Part shown: one piece after another, positions 1 through 7,195 of the stretch
Layout of the letters: each line of letters begins with the position of its first letter
Numbering within the stretch: position 1 is the stretch's first letter
NCBI GenBank assembly: GCA_036675425.1
Contig: JAKFFB010000330.1
Location: 1-23,034 of the forward strand
Direction of reading: 5' to 3'
Source: SCTD01 sp036675425
GTDB lineage: Bacteria; Actinomycetota; Actinomycetes; Mycobacteriales; SCTD01
DNA: 23,034 nt
Program-made: the position numbers and the translations under genes
The notes under the pieces: model-generated
The model's input: the letters and a program-made list of their open reading frames with translations, nothing else
Told to the model about the DNA's origin: nothing
Database searches by the model: none

Positions 1-57
1 GAGCAGGGACGCGACCGCGAACGCCGCGGCGAACTGGTATTCGTTGTAGAGGATCAG
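1..57 (-). other. Possible fragment of a CysW-type sulfate permease at a chimeric edge
   Basis: Read on the minus strand, these bases encode ILYNEYQFAAAFAVASLL. From memory this closely matches the conserved C-terminal segment of CysW-type sulfate/thiosulfate ABC permeases. The same bases read on the plus strand do not resemble the methyltransferase N-terminus, whose family similarity starts only near base 64. Codons such as gaa, gta, gtt and gat also differ from the neighbouring G/C-ending usage. A join at about 55-62 is inferred. It could be an assembly chimera or a true rearrangement, and the CysW identification rests on recall. Confidence 0.35.
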
Positions 58-1407
58 GCCGCGCTCGACGACCTGCTGGGCGTCGGGGCGCGGGCGCACC
101 TCGACCGCGACGAGCTCGCCCCGCTGCTGCGACGCACGGAGGGCGGGTCGCCGCTCGAGGTGCTCGCCCGGCTGTTCGTGCTCGGCACCGAGGTCGACCT
201 CAAGCAGGCCCGCAAGGCGGGCGTGCCCGAGACCTGGTTGGTGCCGGACGGCTACGGCGTGGGCGCGGCCGTCCGGCTTCAGCCGGTCGTGCACGGCGGT
301 GTCGAGGTGCTCGTCGCCCACGACCCGGCCCGGGCCGCGACCCGCACCCGCCCCGAGCAGGTGCTCGGCGTCGGTGCCGCCAGCCTGACGCTGGCCGCGG
401 CGACCCCGCGGTCACGGGTGGGCCGCACCCTCGACCTCGGCACCGGCTCGGGCATCCAGGCGCTGCTGGCCGACGACCACAGCGACCGGGTCGTCGCGAC
501 CGACGCCAACCCGCGTGCCGCCGCCTACACCCGGCTCTCGGCGGCGCTGGCGGGTCGCGACGTCGAGGCCCGCGTCGGGGACCTGCTCGAGCCCGTGTCC
601 GGCGAGACGTACGACCTCGTGGTCTCCAACCCGCCGTTCGTCATCGGGCCGGGCAGCGGCTACGTCTACCGCGACGCCGGGCTCGACGGCGACGAGCTCT
701 GCCGCCGGCTGGTGGAGCAGGTGCCCTCGGTGCTCGCGCCCGGCGGTCACGCGGTGCTGCTCGCCAACTGGCTGCACGTCGCGGGCGAGGACGGCGACGC
801 GCGGGTGCAGTCGTGGTTCGGCAAGGACGTCGACGGCTGGGTGGTGCAGCGCGAGCTGGCCGCGCCGGAGGACTACGTCACCGCCTGGCTCCGCGACACC
901 GACGAGGGCGAGCGCTTCGACGAGCTCTACGACGCCTGGCTCGACTGGTTCGCGCTGCGCGACGTGGAGGCCGTCGCCTTCGGCGTGCTGGCCGTACGAC
1001 AGGGCGGCACCGGTCGGATCCACCTCGACGACGCACCGCAGCCGGTGGCGGCGGCCTGGGGCGAGCAGGTGCCCGCGTTCTTCGCGCGGCAGGACGTGCT
1101 CGACCGCGGCGTCCTGACCCGCGCCTGGCGGCTGCGCGACGACGTCCGGCTGCACCAGGTCGCGCAGCGCACCGACGAGGGGTGGCTCGCGGACTCCCAG
1201 CTGCTCCAGCAGGAGGCCGGGCTGCGCTGGTCCGGCGGGGTCGACGTCTACGGCGCGACCCTGCTCGCCGGCTGCGACGGCACGCGCCCGCTGGGCGACC
1301 TGCTCAGCGTGCTCGCCTCCAGCGCCGGGATCTCCACCGACGACGCCGCGGAGCAGGTGCTGCCGGTGGTCGAGCGACTCGTGCAGCAGGGGTTCCTCGT
1401 CCCATGA
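1..1407 (+). CDS. Class I SAM-dependent methyltransferase (NPPF type), 5'-truncated
   Basis: This is the C-terminal part of an S-adenosylmethionine-dependent methyltransferase of the HemK/RlmF-like class. The SAM-binding motif I (LDLGTGSGIQALL) lies near base 430, and the catalytic-type motif VVSNPPF lies near bases 619-639; NPPF/NPPY methyltransferases modify amide or exocyclic amino nitrogens of protein glutamine, RNA or DNA. The substrate cannot be read from the sequence. Actinobacterial homologues begin with a helical domain containing an LLG...GGSPL...LFLLG pattern, and I see this from about base 64 (LDDLLG, GGSPLEVLARLFVLG). The GTG at 160 is therefore internal to the family domain and not the true start. 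No ATG, GTG or TTG exists in frame before it, so the gene is cut or rearranged at the left edge (bases 1 to about 57 look foreign). The stop TGA (1405-1407) overlaps the next ATG (1404), implying translational coupling. Confidence 0.85.
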   Translation, partial: EQGRDRERRGELVFVVEDQAALDDLLGVGARAHLDRDELAPLLRRTEGGSPLEVLARLFVLGTEVDLKQARKAGVPETWLVPDGYGVGAAVRLQPVVHGGVEVLVAHDPARAATRTRPEQVLGVGAASLTLAAATPRSRVGRTLDLGTGSGIQALLADDHSDRVVATDANPRAAAYTRLSAALAGRDVEARVGDLLEPVSGETYDLVVSNPPFVIGPGSGYVYRDAGLDGDELCRRLVEQVPSVLAPGGHAVLLANWLHVAGEDGDARVQSWFGKDVDGWVVQRELAAPEDYVTAWLRDTDEGERFDELYDAWLDWFALRDVEAVAFGVLAVRQGGTGRIHLDDAPQPVAAAWGEQVPAFFARQDVLDRGVLTRAWRLRDDVRLHQVAQRTDEGWLADSQLLQQEAGLRWSGGVDVYGATLLAGCDGTRPLGDLLSVLASSAGISTDDAAEQVLPVVERLVQQGFLVP

Positions 1408-2813
1408 CGAGCCCGGCGTGGGACCCGCCGCGGTCGGCGCGGCTGGCGATGCCCGTCGCCCTGGTGGTGGTCGTCGTGCTGACCGCCACGGTCGCCGGCC
1501 TCCGCTCGCTCTCCTACGCCTACGAAGCGCCCGGCCTGCAGGTCGTGCTCAACACCGCCGACGCCGTGATCGCCCTGGTGGTGGCCTATCTCGTGCACGG
1601 GCGCTACCGGCAGCACGGCCGGGTCCGCGACCTGCTGCTCGCCAGCGGGCTCGTCGTCATCGCGGTGGCGAACCTCCCGGTCACGGCCCTCGCGCAAGCG
1701 CTCTCCGTCGACGACCGCGAGCAGTACCACTGGCTCGCGCTGCTGGTGCGGACGCTGGCTGCCGGGCTGTTCGCCGCGGCTGCCGTGACTCCGCGAACGG
1801 CACGGGTGGACCGGCGGACCGGCCGACGTGCGGTGCTCGGCTCCGGAGTGGCCTTCGTGTGGCTCGCCGCGATCGCGCTGCTGACCGCCGACCGGCTGCC
1901 CCGCACGCTGCCCGAGGACCTGCCGCGCGCGGCCGGGGGCCCGCTGCTCGTGGGGCATCCGGCCCTCGTCGCGCTGCAGTTCCTGGCCATGGTGCTGTTC
2001 GCCGCCGCGGCGTTCGCCTTCCACCGCGCGGCCCGGCGGGAGCGCGACGAGTTCCTGCTCTGGGTCGCGGCGGCGACGGCGCTGGCCGCCGGGGCGCGGC
2101 TGAACTACCTGATCTTCCCGTCGCTCTACAGCGACTACCTCTACACCGGTGACCTGCTGCGCCTCGGCTTCTACCTGCTGCTGCTGGTCGGCGCGGCGCG
2201 CGAGATCCGGTCGTACTGGTCCGGTCGGCTGGCAGCGGCCGTCGCGCGGGGTCGCCGGGACGCGGTGCGGGAGGTCGAGGAGGTGGTGCTCGGCTCGCTG
2301 CACGAGGTGGTGGACCGCGCGGAGACCGCTCGTTCCTCGCACGCCGAGACCGACTCCCAGCAGGTGGTTCGCGCCGCGCGCGAGGCGCTGGCGACGACGG
2401 AGGCGCTGCTCGACGAGGTGCGCGGCGGGGCGGGGGAGGAACTGCTCGAGGAGCCCTTCGACGTGCGGCTGCGGGACGCGGTCGCGGCGATCGCCCTGCG
2501 CAGCGGAGCTGAGGTGGAGGTGCGGGTCCTGCCCGGCGCCGACCTGCCGCCGCACGCCGAGAGCCTGATCTCGATCTGCTGCGCCGCGGTCCGCGGGGCC
2601 GTCGCGCACGGAGCGGCCCGGTGCGTCACGGTGACCGTCGCGGCGGATCCGCTGCGCGTGCTGGTCACCGACGACGGCGCGCCGGTCGAGAGCAACCCGG
2701 CCCGCGAGGTCGGTCTGCGGTGGATCCGCGACCGGGCCGCCGAGCGCGGGGGAGCGGTGTCGCTCACCTCACCCGGAGGTCAGGGCACCACGCTCACCGT
2801 CGACTGGCTCTGA
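1404..2813 (+). CDS. Degenerate sensor histidine kinase-like membrane protein (probable pseudokinase)
   Basis: This 469-residue protein is a paralogue of the intact kinase encoded at 5711-7144. The N-terminal half (residues ~14-265) carries about seven or eight hydrophobic segments and ends in the shared signature NYLIFPSLYSDYLYTGDLLRLGFYLLLLVGAAREI. The following DHp-like region is lost: where the paralogue has RDLHDGL, this protein has REVEEVV, so the phosphoacceptor His becomes Glu (about residue 292). In the ATPase-like domain the N-box RNAVRHG becomes RGAVAHG (Asn to Gly near residue 398), and the DDGTGF motif becomes DDGAPV. Autophosphorylation is therefore unlikely; a regulatory or sensing partner of the intact kinase is my inference. 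The ATG at 1404 overlaps the methyltransferase stop (ATGA). The 3' end overlaps the convergent MFS gene by 45 bp. Confidence 0.75.
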   Translation: MTSPAWDPPRSARLAMPVALVVVVVLTATVAGLRSLSYAYEAPGLQVVLNTADAVIALVVAYLVHGRYRQHGRVRDLLLASGLVVIAVANLPVTALAQALSVDDREQYHWLALLVRTLAAGLFAAAAVTPRTARVDRRTGRRAVLGSGVAFVWLAAIALLTADRLPRTLPEDLPRAAGGPLLVGHPALVALQFLAMVLFAAAAFAFHRAARRERDEFLLWVAAATALAAGARLNYLIFPSLYSDYLYTGDLLRLGFYLLLLVGAAREIRSYWSGRLAAAVARGRRDAVREVEEVVLGSLHEVVDRAETARSSHAETDSQQVVRAAREALATTEALLDEVRGGAGEELLEEPFDVRLRDAVAAIALRSGAEVEVRVLPGADLPPHAESLISICCAAVRGAVAHGAARCVTVTVAADPLRVLVTDDGAPVESNPAREVGLRWIRDRAAERGGAVSLTSPGGQGTTLTVDWL

Positions 2814-4070
2814 GGGGAGGGACGTCGGCGCGGGTCGCGGCAGGCGCACGCAGAGCAGGGTGCTGCCCAGCACGAGGGCTCCGACGACCAGGAAGCTGGT
2901 CTCCAGCCCGGCTCCCTCGGCCAGCCGGGGCAGCACCAGGTTGCCCGTGATGCCGCCGATCGACAGCGCGAGCGACACCGCGGAGACCGACGTCGACCGG
3001 TGCGCGGCCGTGACCCGGCTGTGCATCACGGCGGACAGCAGCGGCCAGGTCGCGCCGTGCGCGATGTAGAAGCCGCAGACGGCGATCCCCGCGACGACGA
3101 GCAGGTCGGCCAGGCCGAAGCCGGCGAGCCCGACCGCACCGAGCAGCGCCAGCAGCGCGCAGGTCGCCGCCGTCGAGCCGCGCAGGCGTCGGCGCAGCCA
3201 GGGGCCGGCGAGGGCGGCGCCGGCGGCGGTCGCGAACGACACCGCCTGCACCGTGCCGAACGCCGCCGCGCCGCGCCCCGGGTCGCCGGTCAGCTCGACG
3301 AACCGCAGGGGCGCGAGCAGCTCGAACGCCACCAGCCCCACGCCCCCGACCGCCGTCAGCGCCAGGACGACGCGGAACGGCCCGTCCGCGAGCGCCAGCC
3401 GTACGGCGCCGCCGACCGTCGCGGGGACGGCGCGCAGGCCGGTCGACAGCTCCCGGCGCAGGCTGCCCTCGCGGGGCGGCCGGGTCTCCGTGAGCAGCCG
3501 CACGACGGCTGTCGCGTAGACGAGGTCGAGGACCACCGCGGCGACGAAAGGCGCTGCCAGTCCGGCAGCTCCACCGCCGAGCAGCAGCGGGATCAGCCCG
3601 CCGAGGGCGGCCCCGACCGCGAGCGAGCCGCCGTCCGCCGCGCTGTGAGCGGCCAGGCCGGGAGCGACGTCGGCGGACGGGTCCAGCCCGTGGACGGTGT
3701 CGACGTACCACGCCTCGACCGGTCCGGAGTCGAGCGCGCGGCCGATCCCGTGCAGGACGAAGCCCAGCAGGAAGCCCGGGAAGCCGTCGGCCAGCGCGAA
3801 GGCCGCGCACGACAGGGCGTGCAGGGCGGTGCCGAGCAGCACGACAGGGCGCCGGCCGAGCACGTCGGCAAGGCCCCCGGTCGGCAGCTCCAGCGTCAGG
3901 ACGACGACGCCGTACACCGTGAGGGCGATGCCGAGCTCGGCCAACGACAGGCCCCGGGCCGTGGCCAGCAGCACCATCACCGGCACGGTCAGCCCGACGG
4001 GGAACCAGCGCAGCGCGGTCAGGACGACGAAGCGGCGGGTGGCCGACCGGACCGTCGGCGGCGGCGTCAC
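2769..4070 (-). CDS. MFS transporter
   Basis: This 433-residue major facilitator superfamily permease is predicted to sit in the cytoplasmic membrane with about 12 hydrophobic helices. The MFS motif A between helices 2 and 3 is visible as GGLADVLGRRPVV near residues 60-75. The start is GTG at 4070, whose GTGA overlaps the stop of the upstream HTH regulator, so the two are translationally coupled and the regulator probably controls it. A drug or metabolite exporter would fit a regulator-exporter pair, but nothing in the sequence shows the substrate. The C-terminal tail is short and cytoplasmic. The final 45 bp overlap the 3' end of the degenerate kinase gene on the other strand. Confidence 0.85.
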   Translation of the reverse strand: MTPPPTVRSATRRFVVLTALRWFPVGLTVPVMVLLATARGLSLAELGIALTVYGVVVLTLELPTGGLADVLGRRPVVLLGTALHALSCAAFALADGFPGFLLGFVLHGIGRALDSGPVEAWYVDTVHGLDPSADVAPGLAAHSAADGGSLAVGAALGGLIPLLLGGGAAGLAAPFVAAVVLDLVYATAVVRLLTETRPPREGSLRRELSTGLRAVPATVGGAVRLALADGPFRVVLALTAVGGVGLVAFELLAPLRFVELTGDPGRGAAAFGTVQAVSFATAAGAALAGPWLRRRLRGSTAATCALLALLGAVGLAGFGLADLLVVAGIAVCGFYIAHGATWPLLSAVMHSRVTAAHRSTSVSAVSLALSIGGITGNLVLPRLAEGAGLETSFLVVGALVLGSTLLCVRLPRPAPTSLPSEPVDGERGALTSG

Positions 4071-4618
4071 GGCGTGCGGGGGAAGGCCGCGCTGAAGACG
4101 TTCACCGGCAGCGTGCCGGGGCGAGGGTCGTGCGTGCGCGCGGCCCAGCGGTCGAGCACGGCGTAGACCTCCTCGAGCACCTGACGGGTCTCGGCGGGCG
4201 TCAGCCGCAGGACGTAGTCGGACAGCCCCGCGACCCCGGTCCACTCCGGGTCGGGCGAGTCGGAGTCGACCCAGCTGCGCAGCTCGCGGCCCATCATTTC
4301 GATCTGCTGCCGCTGCATGAGCGCGTTCGCCTCGAGCCCGCCGGGCTGGGCGACGATCTCGTCCGGCTCCCAGGAGGTGGAGCGGTGCGCCGCCTGCCAC
4401 CAGCGCTCCCGCCCCGTGCCGCGGTCGGGAGCGTCGACGACCATGCCGTACGCCGCCAGCTGCCGCAGGTGGTAGCTCGTCGCGCCGCTGCTCTCCCCGA
4501 CCCGCTCGGCCAGCCGGCTGGCGGTGGACGGCCCCTCGAGCCGGAGCAGCCCCAGCAGCCGGGCCCGGAGCGGGTGCGCCAGCCCGCGCAGCACCTGGGG
4601 GTCGGAGATCCGCGTCAC
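4067..4618 (-). CDS. ArsR-like winged helix-turn-helix transcriptional regulator
   Basis: The 183-residue product has an N-terminal winged HTH (residues ~3-80: ISDPQVLRGLAHPLRARLLGLL, then SHYL-like recognition-helix text ATSYHLRQLAAYGMV). This is the form seen in ArsR/HTH_20 repressors. A C-terminal alpha-helical region of about 100 residues follows, probably for dimerisation or ligand sensing. I chose the GTG at 4618 because MTRISDPQVLR is the usual beginning of such proteins and because a TACGCT -10 box lies exactly six bases upstream, giving a leaderless transcript. A TTG at 4639 is a possible longer start but falls inside the promoter. The gene is first in an operon with the MFS gene (4-bp overlap). 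An inverted repeat in its own promoter suggests autoregulation. Confidence 0.85.
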   Translation of the reverse strand: MTRISDPQVLRGLAHPLRARLLGLLRLEGPSTASRLAERVGESSGATSYHLRQLAAYGMVVDAPDRGTGRERWWQAAHRSTSWEPDEIVAQPGGLEANALMQRQQIEMMGRELRSWVDSDSPDPEWTGVAGLSDYVLRLTPAETRQVLEEVYAVLDRWAARTHDPRPGTLPVNVFSAAFPRTP

Positions 4619-4624
4619 GGCGGG

Positions 4625-4653
4625 AGCGTAGAACTGCAAAGGAACCTTTGCAA
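4625..4653 (-). promoter_or_regulatory. Promoter of the HTH-MFS operon with embedded operator
   Basis: On the minus strand a -35-like TTGCAA (4653-4648) is separated by 17 bases from a -10 TACGCT (4630-4625). The GTG start follows after six bases, so the message is probably leaderless. A perfect inverted repeat, GCAAAGG-AA-CCTTTGC (4636-4651), fills the spacer and the -35 edge. This is the position expected for repression by the encoded HTH protein. The strikingly A/T-richer base composition here stands out from the surroundings. Confidence 0.65.
4636..4651. promoter_or_regulatory. Inverted repeat, likely operator for the HTH regulator
   Basis: The repeat is GCAAAGG-AA-CCTTTGC, with two perfect 7-base arms around a 2-base centre. 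A related half-site TTTGCA recurs at 4661-4666. It lies between the -35 and -10 boxes of the HTH-MFS operon, as expected of an autorepressor site. The binding protein is inferred from position only. Confidence 0.6.
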
Positions 4654-4688
4654 CAATTTCTTTGCATGGGGGAATCGGCGCGTTTGAC

Positions 4689-4716
4689 CTTCAGGACGCG
4701 CCGCGATCGCCGACAC
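4689..4716 (+). promoter_or_regulatory. Bipartite promoter-like element upstream of anchored protein A
   Basis: CTTCAGG (4689-4695) and CGACAC (4711-4716) are separated by 15 bases and end 7 bases before the ATG at 4724. The same two blocks with the same 15-base gap precede the paralogous gene at 7196. No good housekeeping -10 is present at the proper distance, so an alternative sigma factor or an activator site is possible. A TTGACC at 4684-4689 overlaps the first block. Confidence 0.5.
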
Positions 4717-4723
4717 TGCTTGC

Positions 4724-5680
4724 ATGGACCGACTCGCGGAGGAGCCTGCCTTCGGCGCGCCACGCACGCCGGTCGTCTACGACTCCGTGGCCGGCGCGCT
4801 GCGCATCGGGCCGTACGAGCGCCGCGTCGAGGACCCCGAGTCCTCCGAGCAGGTGTACGGCGCCTACCTCTCCCTGCTCTACGCCGTCCGCGCCGCCCGC
4901 CCCGGTGAGCGGCTGGCGCTGCGCTCCGCCGACCTCGAGGCCCTGCTGCTGCTGGTCGGCGACGACCCGGCGACGATCGAGTCGCGGCTGGTCGAGCTCA
5001 TGGGCTGCACGCCCGAGGAGGCCGGCCGGCTCGCCGGTGTCCTGCTCCGCCACCGCCGGATGACCGCCACCCTCGGCATCGCCGCCGGTCTGTCGCTGGC
5101 CGGCGTCGGCGTGGCCTCGCAGCTGCCGGACGGCTCCACTCCCCGCGCCCCGCAGCCGATCGCCAGCGCGCCCGCGCCGCAGGCAGCCGTGGTGGGACCG
5201 GTCGCACCTGCTCCCGCACCCCCGGTGACCCCGAGCGAGCCTGCGCCGGTCGCCCCCACCTCCGTCGTCGTCGCCCAGCCGGTCTTCGTCGGCCCGGTCG
5301 CGGAGGCGCCCGCCCCGGCTCCCGCCGAGCCGGTCGAGGCGCCGGCCGCACCTGTCGTCGGACCCCCGGCCGTTCCCGTCGCCGCCCCCGTCGCCGCGCC
5401 GGTCGTGGTCGAGGAGCCGGCCGACCCGCTGGCGCTGCCGTCGTTCCCGGAGCCGGTCATGGACGCCCCGCCGCCGGTCGAGGCGCTGCCGGACTCCGAC
5501 ATCGGCGAGCCCGCGATCCTCGAGCCCGGCTCGGAGGAGATCGGCGGCGTCGTGGAGCACGGCACCGGCCACGGCCTGCCGGACTCCGCCGCCGTCGACG
5601 AGCTCGAGCCGCTGCCGGACCCGTTCGCGCCCGGCGCGGAGATCCCCGTGAGCGACACGGCCACCGCCGTCATCGGCTGA
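4724..5680 (+). CDS. Membrane-anchored Ala/Pro-rich protein A of the two-component locus
   Basis: This 318-residue protein belongs to no family I recognise. Residues ~17-112 form a compact, conserved domain (ALRIGPYERRVEDPESSEQV, then LRSADLEALLLLVGDDPATI, then LMGC) that is about 70% identical to the same region of protein B (7196-8680). LLRHRR precedes a single hydrophobic segment (~113-131), so by the positive-inside rule the conserved domain is cytoplasmic. The remaining ~185 residues form an extracytoplasmic tail rich in Ala, Pro and Val that becomes acidic toward the C-terminus. There is no cleavable signal peptide. The ATG at 4724 is followed by a kinase gene only 30 bp after the stop. 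A role in signalling with that kinase is inferred from context and from the duplicated arrangement, not from a known domain. Confidence 0.8.
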   Translation: MDRLAEEPAFGAPRTPVVYDSVAGALRIGPYERRVEDPESSEQVYGAYLSLLYAVRAARPGERLALRSADLEALLLLVGDDPATIESRLVELMGCTPEEAGRLAGVLLRHRRMTATLGIAAGLSLAGVGVASQLPDGSTPRAPQPIASAPAPQAAVVGPVAPAPAPPVTPSEPAPVAPTSVVVAQPVFVGPVAEAPAPAPAEPVEAPAAPVVGPPAVPVAAPVAAPVVVEEPADPLALPSFPEPVMDAPPPVEALPDSDIGEPAILEPGSEEIGGVVEHGTGHGLPDSAAVDELEPLPDPFAPGAEIPVSDTATAVIG

Positions 5681-5698
5681 TCCGCGGCGGCATCGCCG

Positions 5699-5704
5699 TA
5701 CGCT
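5699..5704 (+). promoter_or_regulatory. -10 box of a leaderless promoter for the histidine kinase
   Basis: TACGCT is followed by CCCGCC and then the GTG start at 5711. The 15-base string TACGCTCCCGCCGTG is identical to the one at the start of the HTH regulator gene (4630-4616, minus strand). No clear -35 is seen. The kinase may thus also be transcribed independently of protein A. Confidence 0.5.
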
Positions 5705-5710
5705 CCCGCC

Positions 5711-7144
5711 GTGCCGAGCCAGCCCGACGCCAGCTCCTGGCGGCTCACCGCGCTGGCGGCGGTCGCCGCCGCGCTCGTCACTGCCGCGGTGATCGGCCTG
5801 CCCTTCCTGCGCTTCGCCTACCGCGCTCCCGAGCTGCACGTCGCCCTGGAGACCACGGCGGCGCTGACCGCGCTGGTCCTCGCGTTCCTCGTCTACGGCC
5901 GGTTCCGAGCGAGCGGGTCGCTGCAGGCGCTGCTGCTCGCGATGTCCCTCGGCATCGTCGCGGTCGCGAACCTGCTGCTCGCGATGCTGCCGGCCGCCCT
6001 CGGGATCGAGGGGCAGGAGGTGCGCGACTGGGCGTCGGTCGCGCTGCGCCTGCTGGGCACGCTGCTGCTGACCGCTGCCGCCCTGATCCGCCCGGAGCTC
6101 GTCGTGAACCGGCGCGGCGCGACCACGGCGGCCGGTGTGGTGCTGATGCTGCTGGGCGGCGTCGCGATGACGGTCGGTGCGATCGCCGACCTCCCGCCGG
6201 CCATCGACCCCGACGTCGACCTGAGCGAGTCCGGGCGGCCGCTGGTGATCGGGCACCCGATGCTGCTGGCAGCGCACGCCGTCGGCGGGGTGGCGTACGC
6301 GATCGCGGCTCTGGCCTTCACGCACCAGGCGACGCGCCGTCCCGACCCGCTGATCCGGTGGCTCGCCGCTGCCTGCGCGCTGGCGGCCTTCTCACGAGTG
6401 AACTACCTGCTGTTCCCCTCGCTCTACTCCGACTTCGTCTACACCGGTGACCTGCTGCGCTTCGGCTTCTACGTCCTGCTGCTGGTCGGCGGCGCGCGCG
6501 AGGTGCAGTCCTTCTGGCAGGCGCGGGCGCACGCCGCCGTGCTCGAGGAGCGGCGTCGGCTGGCCCGCGACCTGCACGACGGGCTGACCCAGGAGCTGAC
6601 CTACATCTGGAGCCAGTCGCGCCGGCTCGCCACGCACCCCGACGACGCCCAGGCCGTCGAGCGGATCGGCGGGGCGGCGGCACGCGCGCTCGACGAGGCG
6701 CGTGGGGCGATCGCTGCGCTCACGCAGACCTCCGACGCCGGCTTCGCCGCGGTGCTGGAGCAGGCTGCGGACGGTCTCGCCAGCAGGTACGACGCAGCGG
6801 TCGCGGTCGACGTCGCCCCCGACGTGCAGGTGACGCCGGAGCAGGCAGACGCACTGCTGCGGATCGTCGCCGAGGCCTTCCGCAACGCGGTGCGCCACGG
6901 CGGGGCGAGGTCGGTCACCGTGGCTGTCCGGATGCCGCTCGAGTTCGAGGTGCGGGACGACGGCACGGGCTTCGACCCGGCGGCCGAGCGCGAGCGGCTC
7001 GGCTTCGGGCTGACCAGCATGCGCGAGCGCGCCGAGGGACTCGGGGCGTCGTTCGCGGTCGAGGCCGCGCCCGGTGCGGGAGCCACCGTCACGGTCCGCT
7101 GGCCGGAATCCAGCAGCAACGGGGCACGTCACCCGCGAGAGTGA
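5711..7144 (+). CDS. Membrane sensor histidine kinase (HisKA_3 type)
   Basis: The 477-residue product is an intact NarX/DesK-class sensor kinase. Residues ~12-265 hold seven or eight hydrophobic segments forming a membrane-embedded sensor, ending with NYLLFPSLYSDFVYTGDLLR. A DHp helix follows with the phosphoacceptor in RDLHDGLTQEL (His289). The HATPase domain shows the N-box RNAVRHG (Asn392), the DDGTGF motif (Asp416) and GFGLTSMRER. It should phosphorylate a NarL/LuxR-type regulator, and the one at 8740-9390 is the obvious partner. It is paralogous to the degenerate protein at 1404-2813, in which the His and Asn are lost. The GTG start at 5711 is supported by a leaderless -10 box; the gene lies between anchored proteins A and B. 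The signal sensed is unknown. Confidence 0.9.
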   Translation: MPSQPDASSWRLTALAAVAAALVTAAVIGLPFLRFAYRAPELHVALETTAALTALVLAFLVYGRFRASGSLQALLLAMSLGIVAVANLLLAMLPAALGIEGQEVRDWASVALRLLGTLLLTAAALIRPELVVNRRGATTAAGVVLMLLGGVAMTVGAIADLPPAIDPDVDLSESGRPLVIGHPMLLAAHAVGGVAYAIAALAFTHQATRRPDPLIRWLAAACALAAFSRVNYLLFPSLYSDFVYTGDLLRFGFYVLLLVGGAREVQSFWQARAHAAVLEERRRLARDLHDGLTQELTYIWSQSRRLATHPDDAQAVERIGGAAARALDEARGAIAALTQTSDAGFAAVLEQAADGLASRYDAAVAVDVAPDVQVTPEQADALLRIVAEAFRNAVRHGGARSVTVAVRMPLEFEVRDDGTGFDPAAERERLGFGLTSMRERAEGLGASFAVEAAPGAGATVTVRWPESSSNGARHPRE

Positions 7145-7159
7145 CTCTGCGTGATCAGG

Positions 7160-7187
7160 CTTCAGGTCCGGGTCGTGGGGTCGACAC
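7160..7187 (+). promoter_or_regulatory. Bipartite promoter-like element upstream of anchored protein B
   Basis: CTTCAGG (7160-7166), a 15-base gap and CGACAC (7182-7187) reproduce the element before protein A, here ending 8 bases before the ATG at 7196. The intervening bases differ, which argues that the two blocks themselves are kept. The element falls inside the stretch that would be coding if the upstream GTG at 7151 were the start, which supports ATG 7196. Confidence 0.5.
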
Positions 7188-7195
7188 CTCCCCGC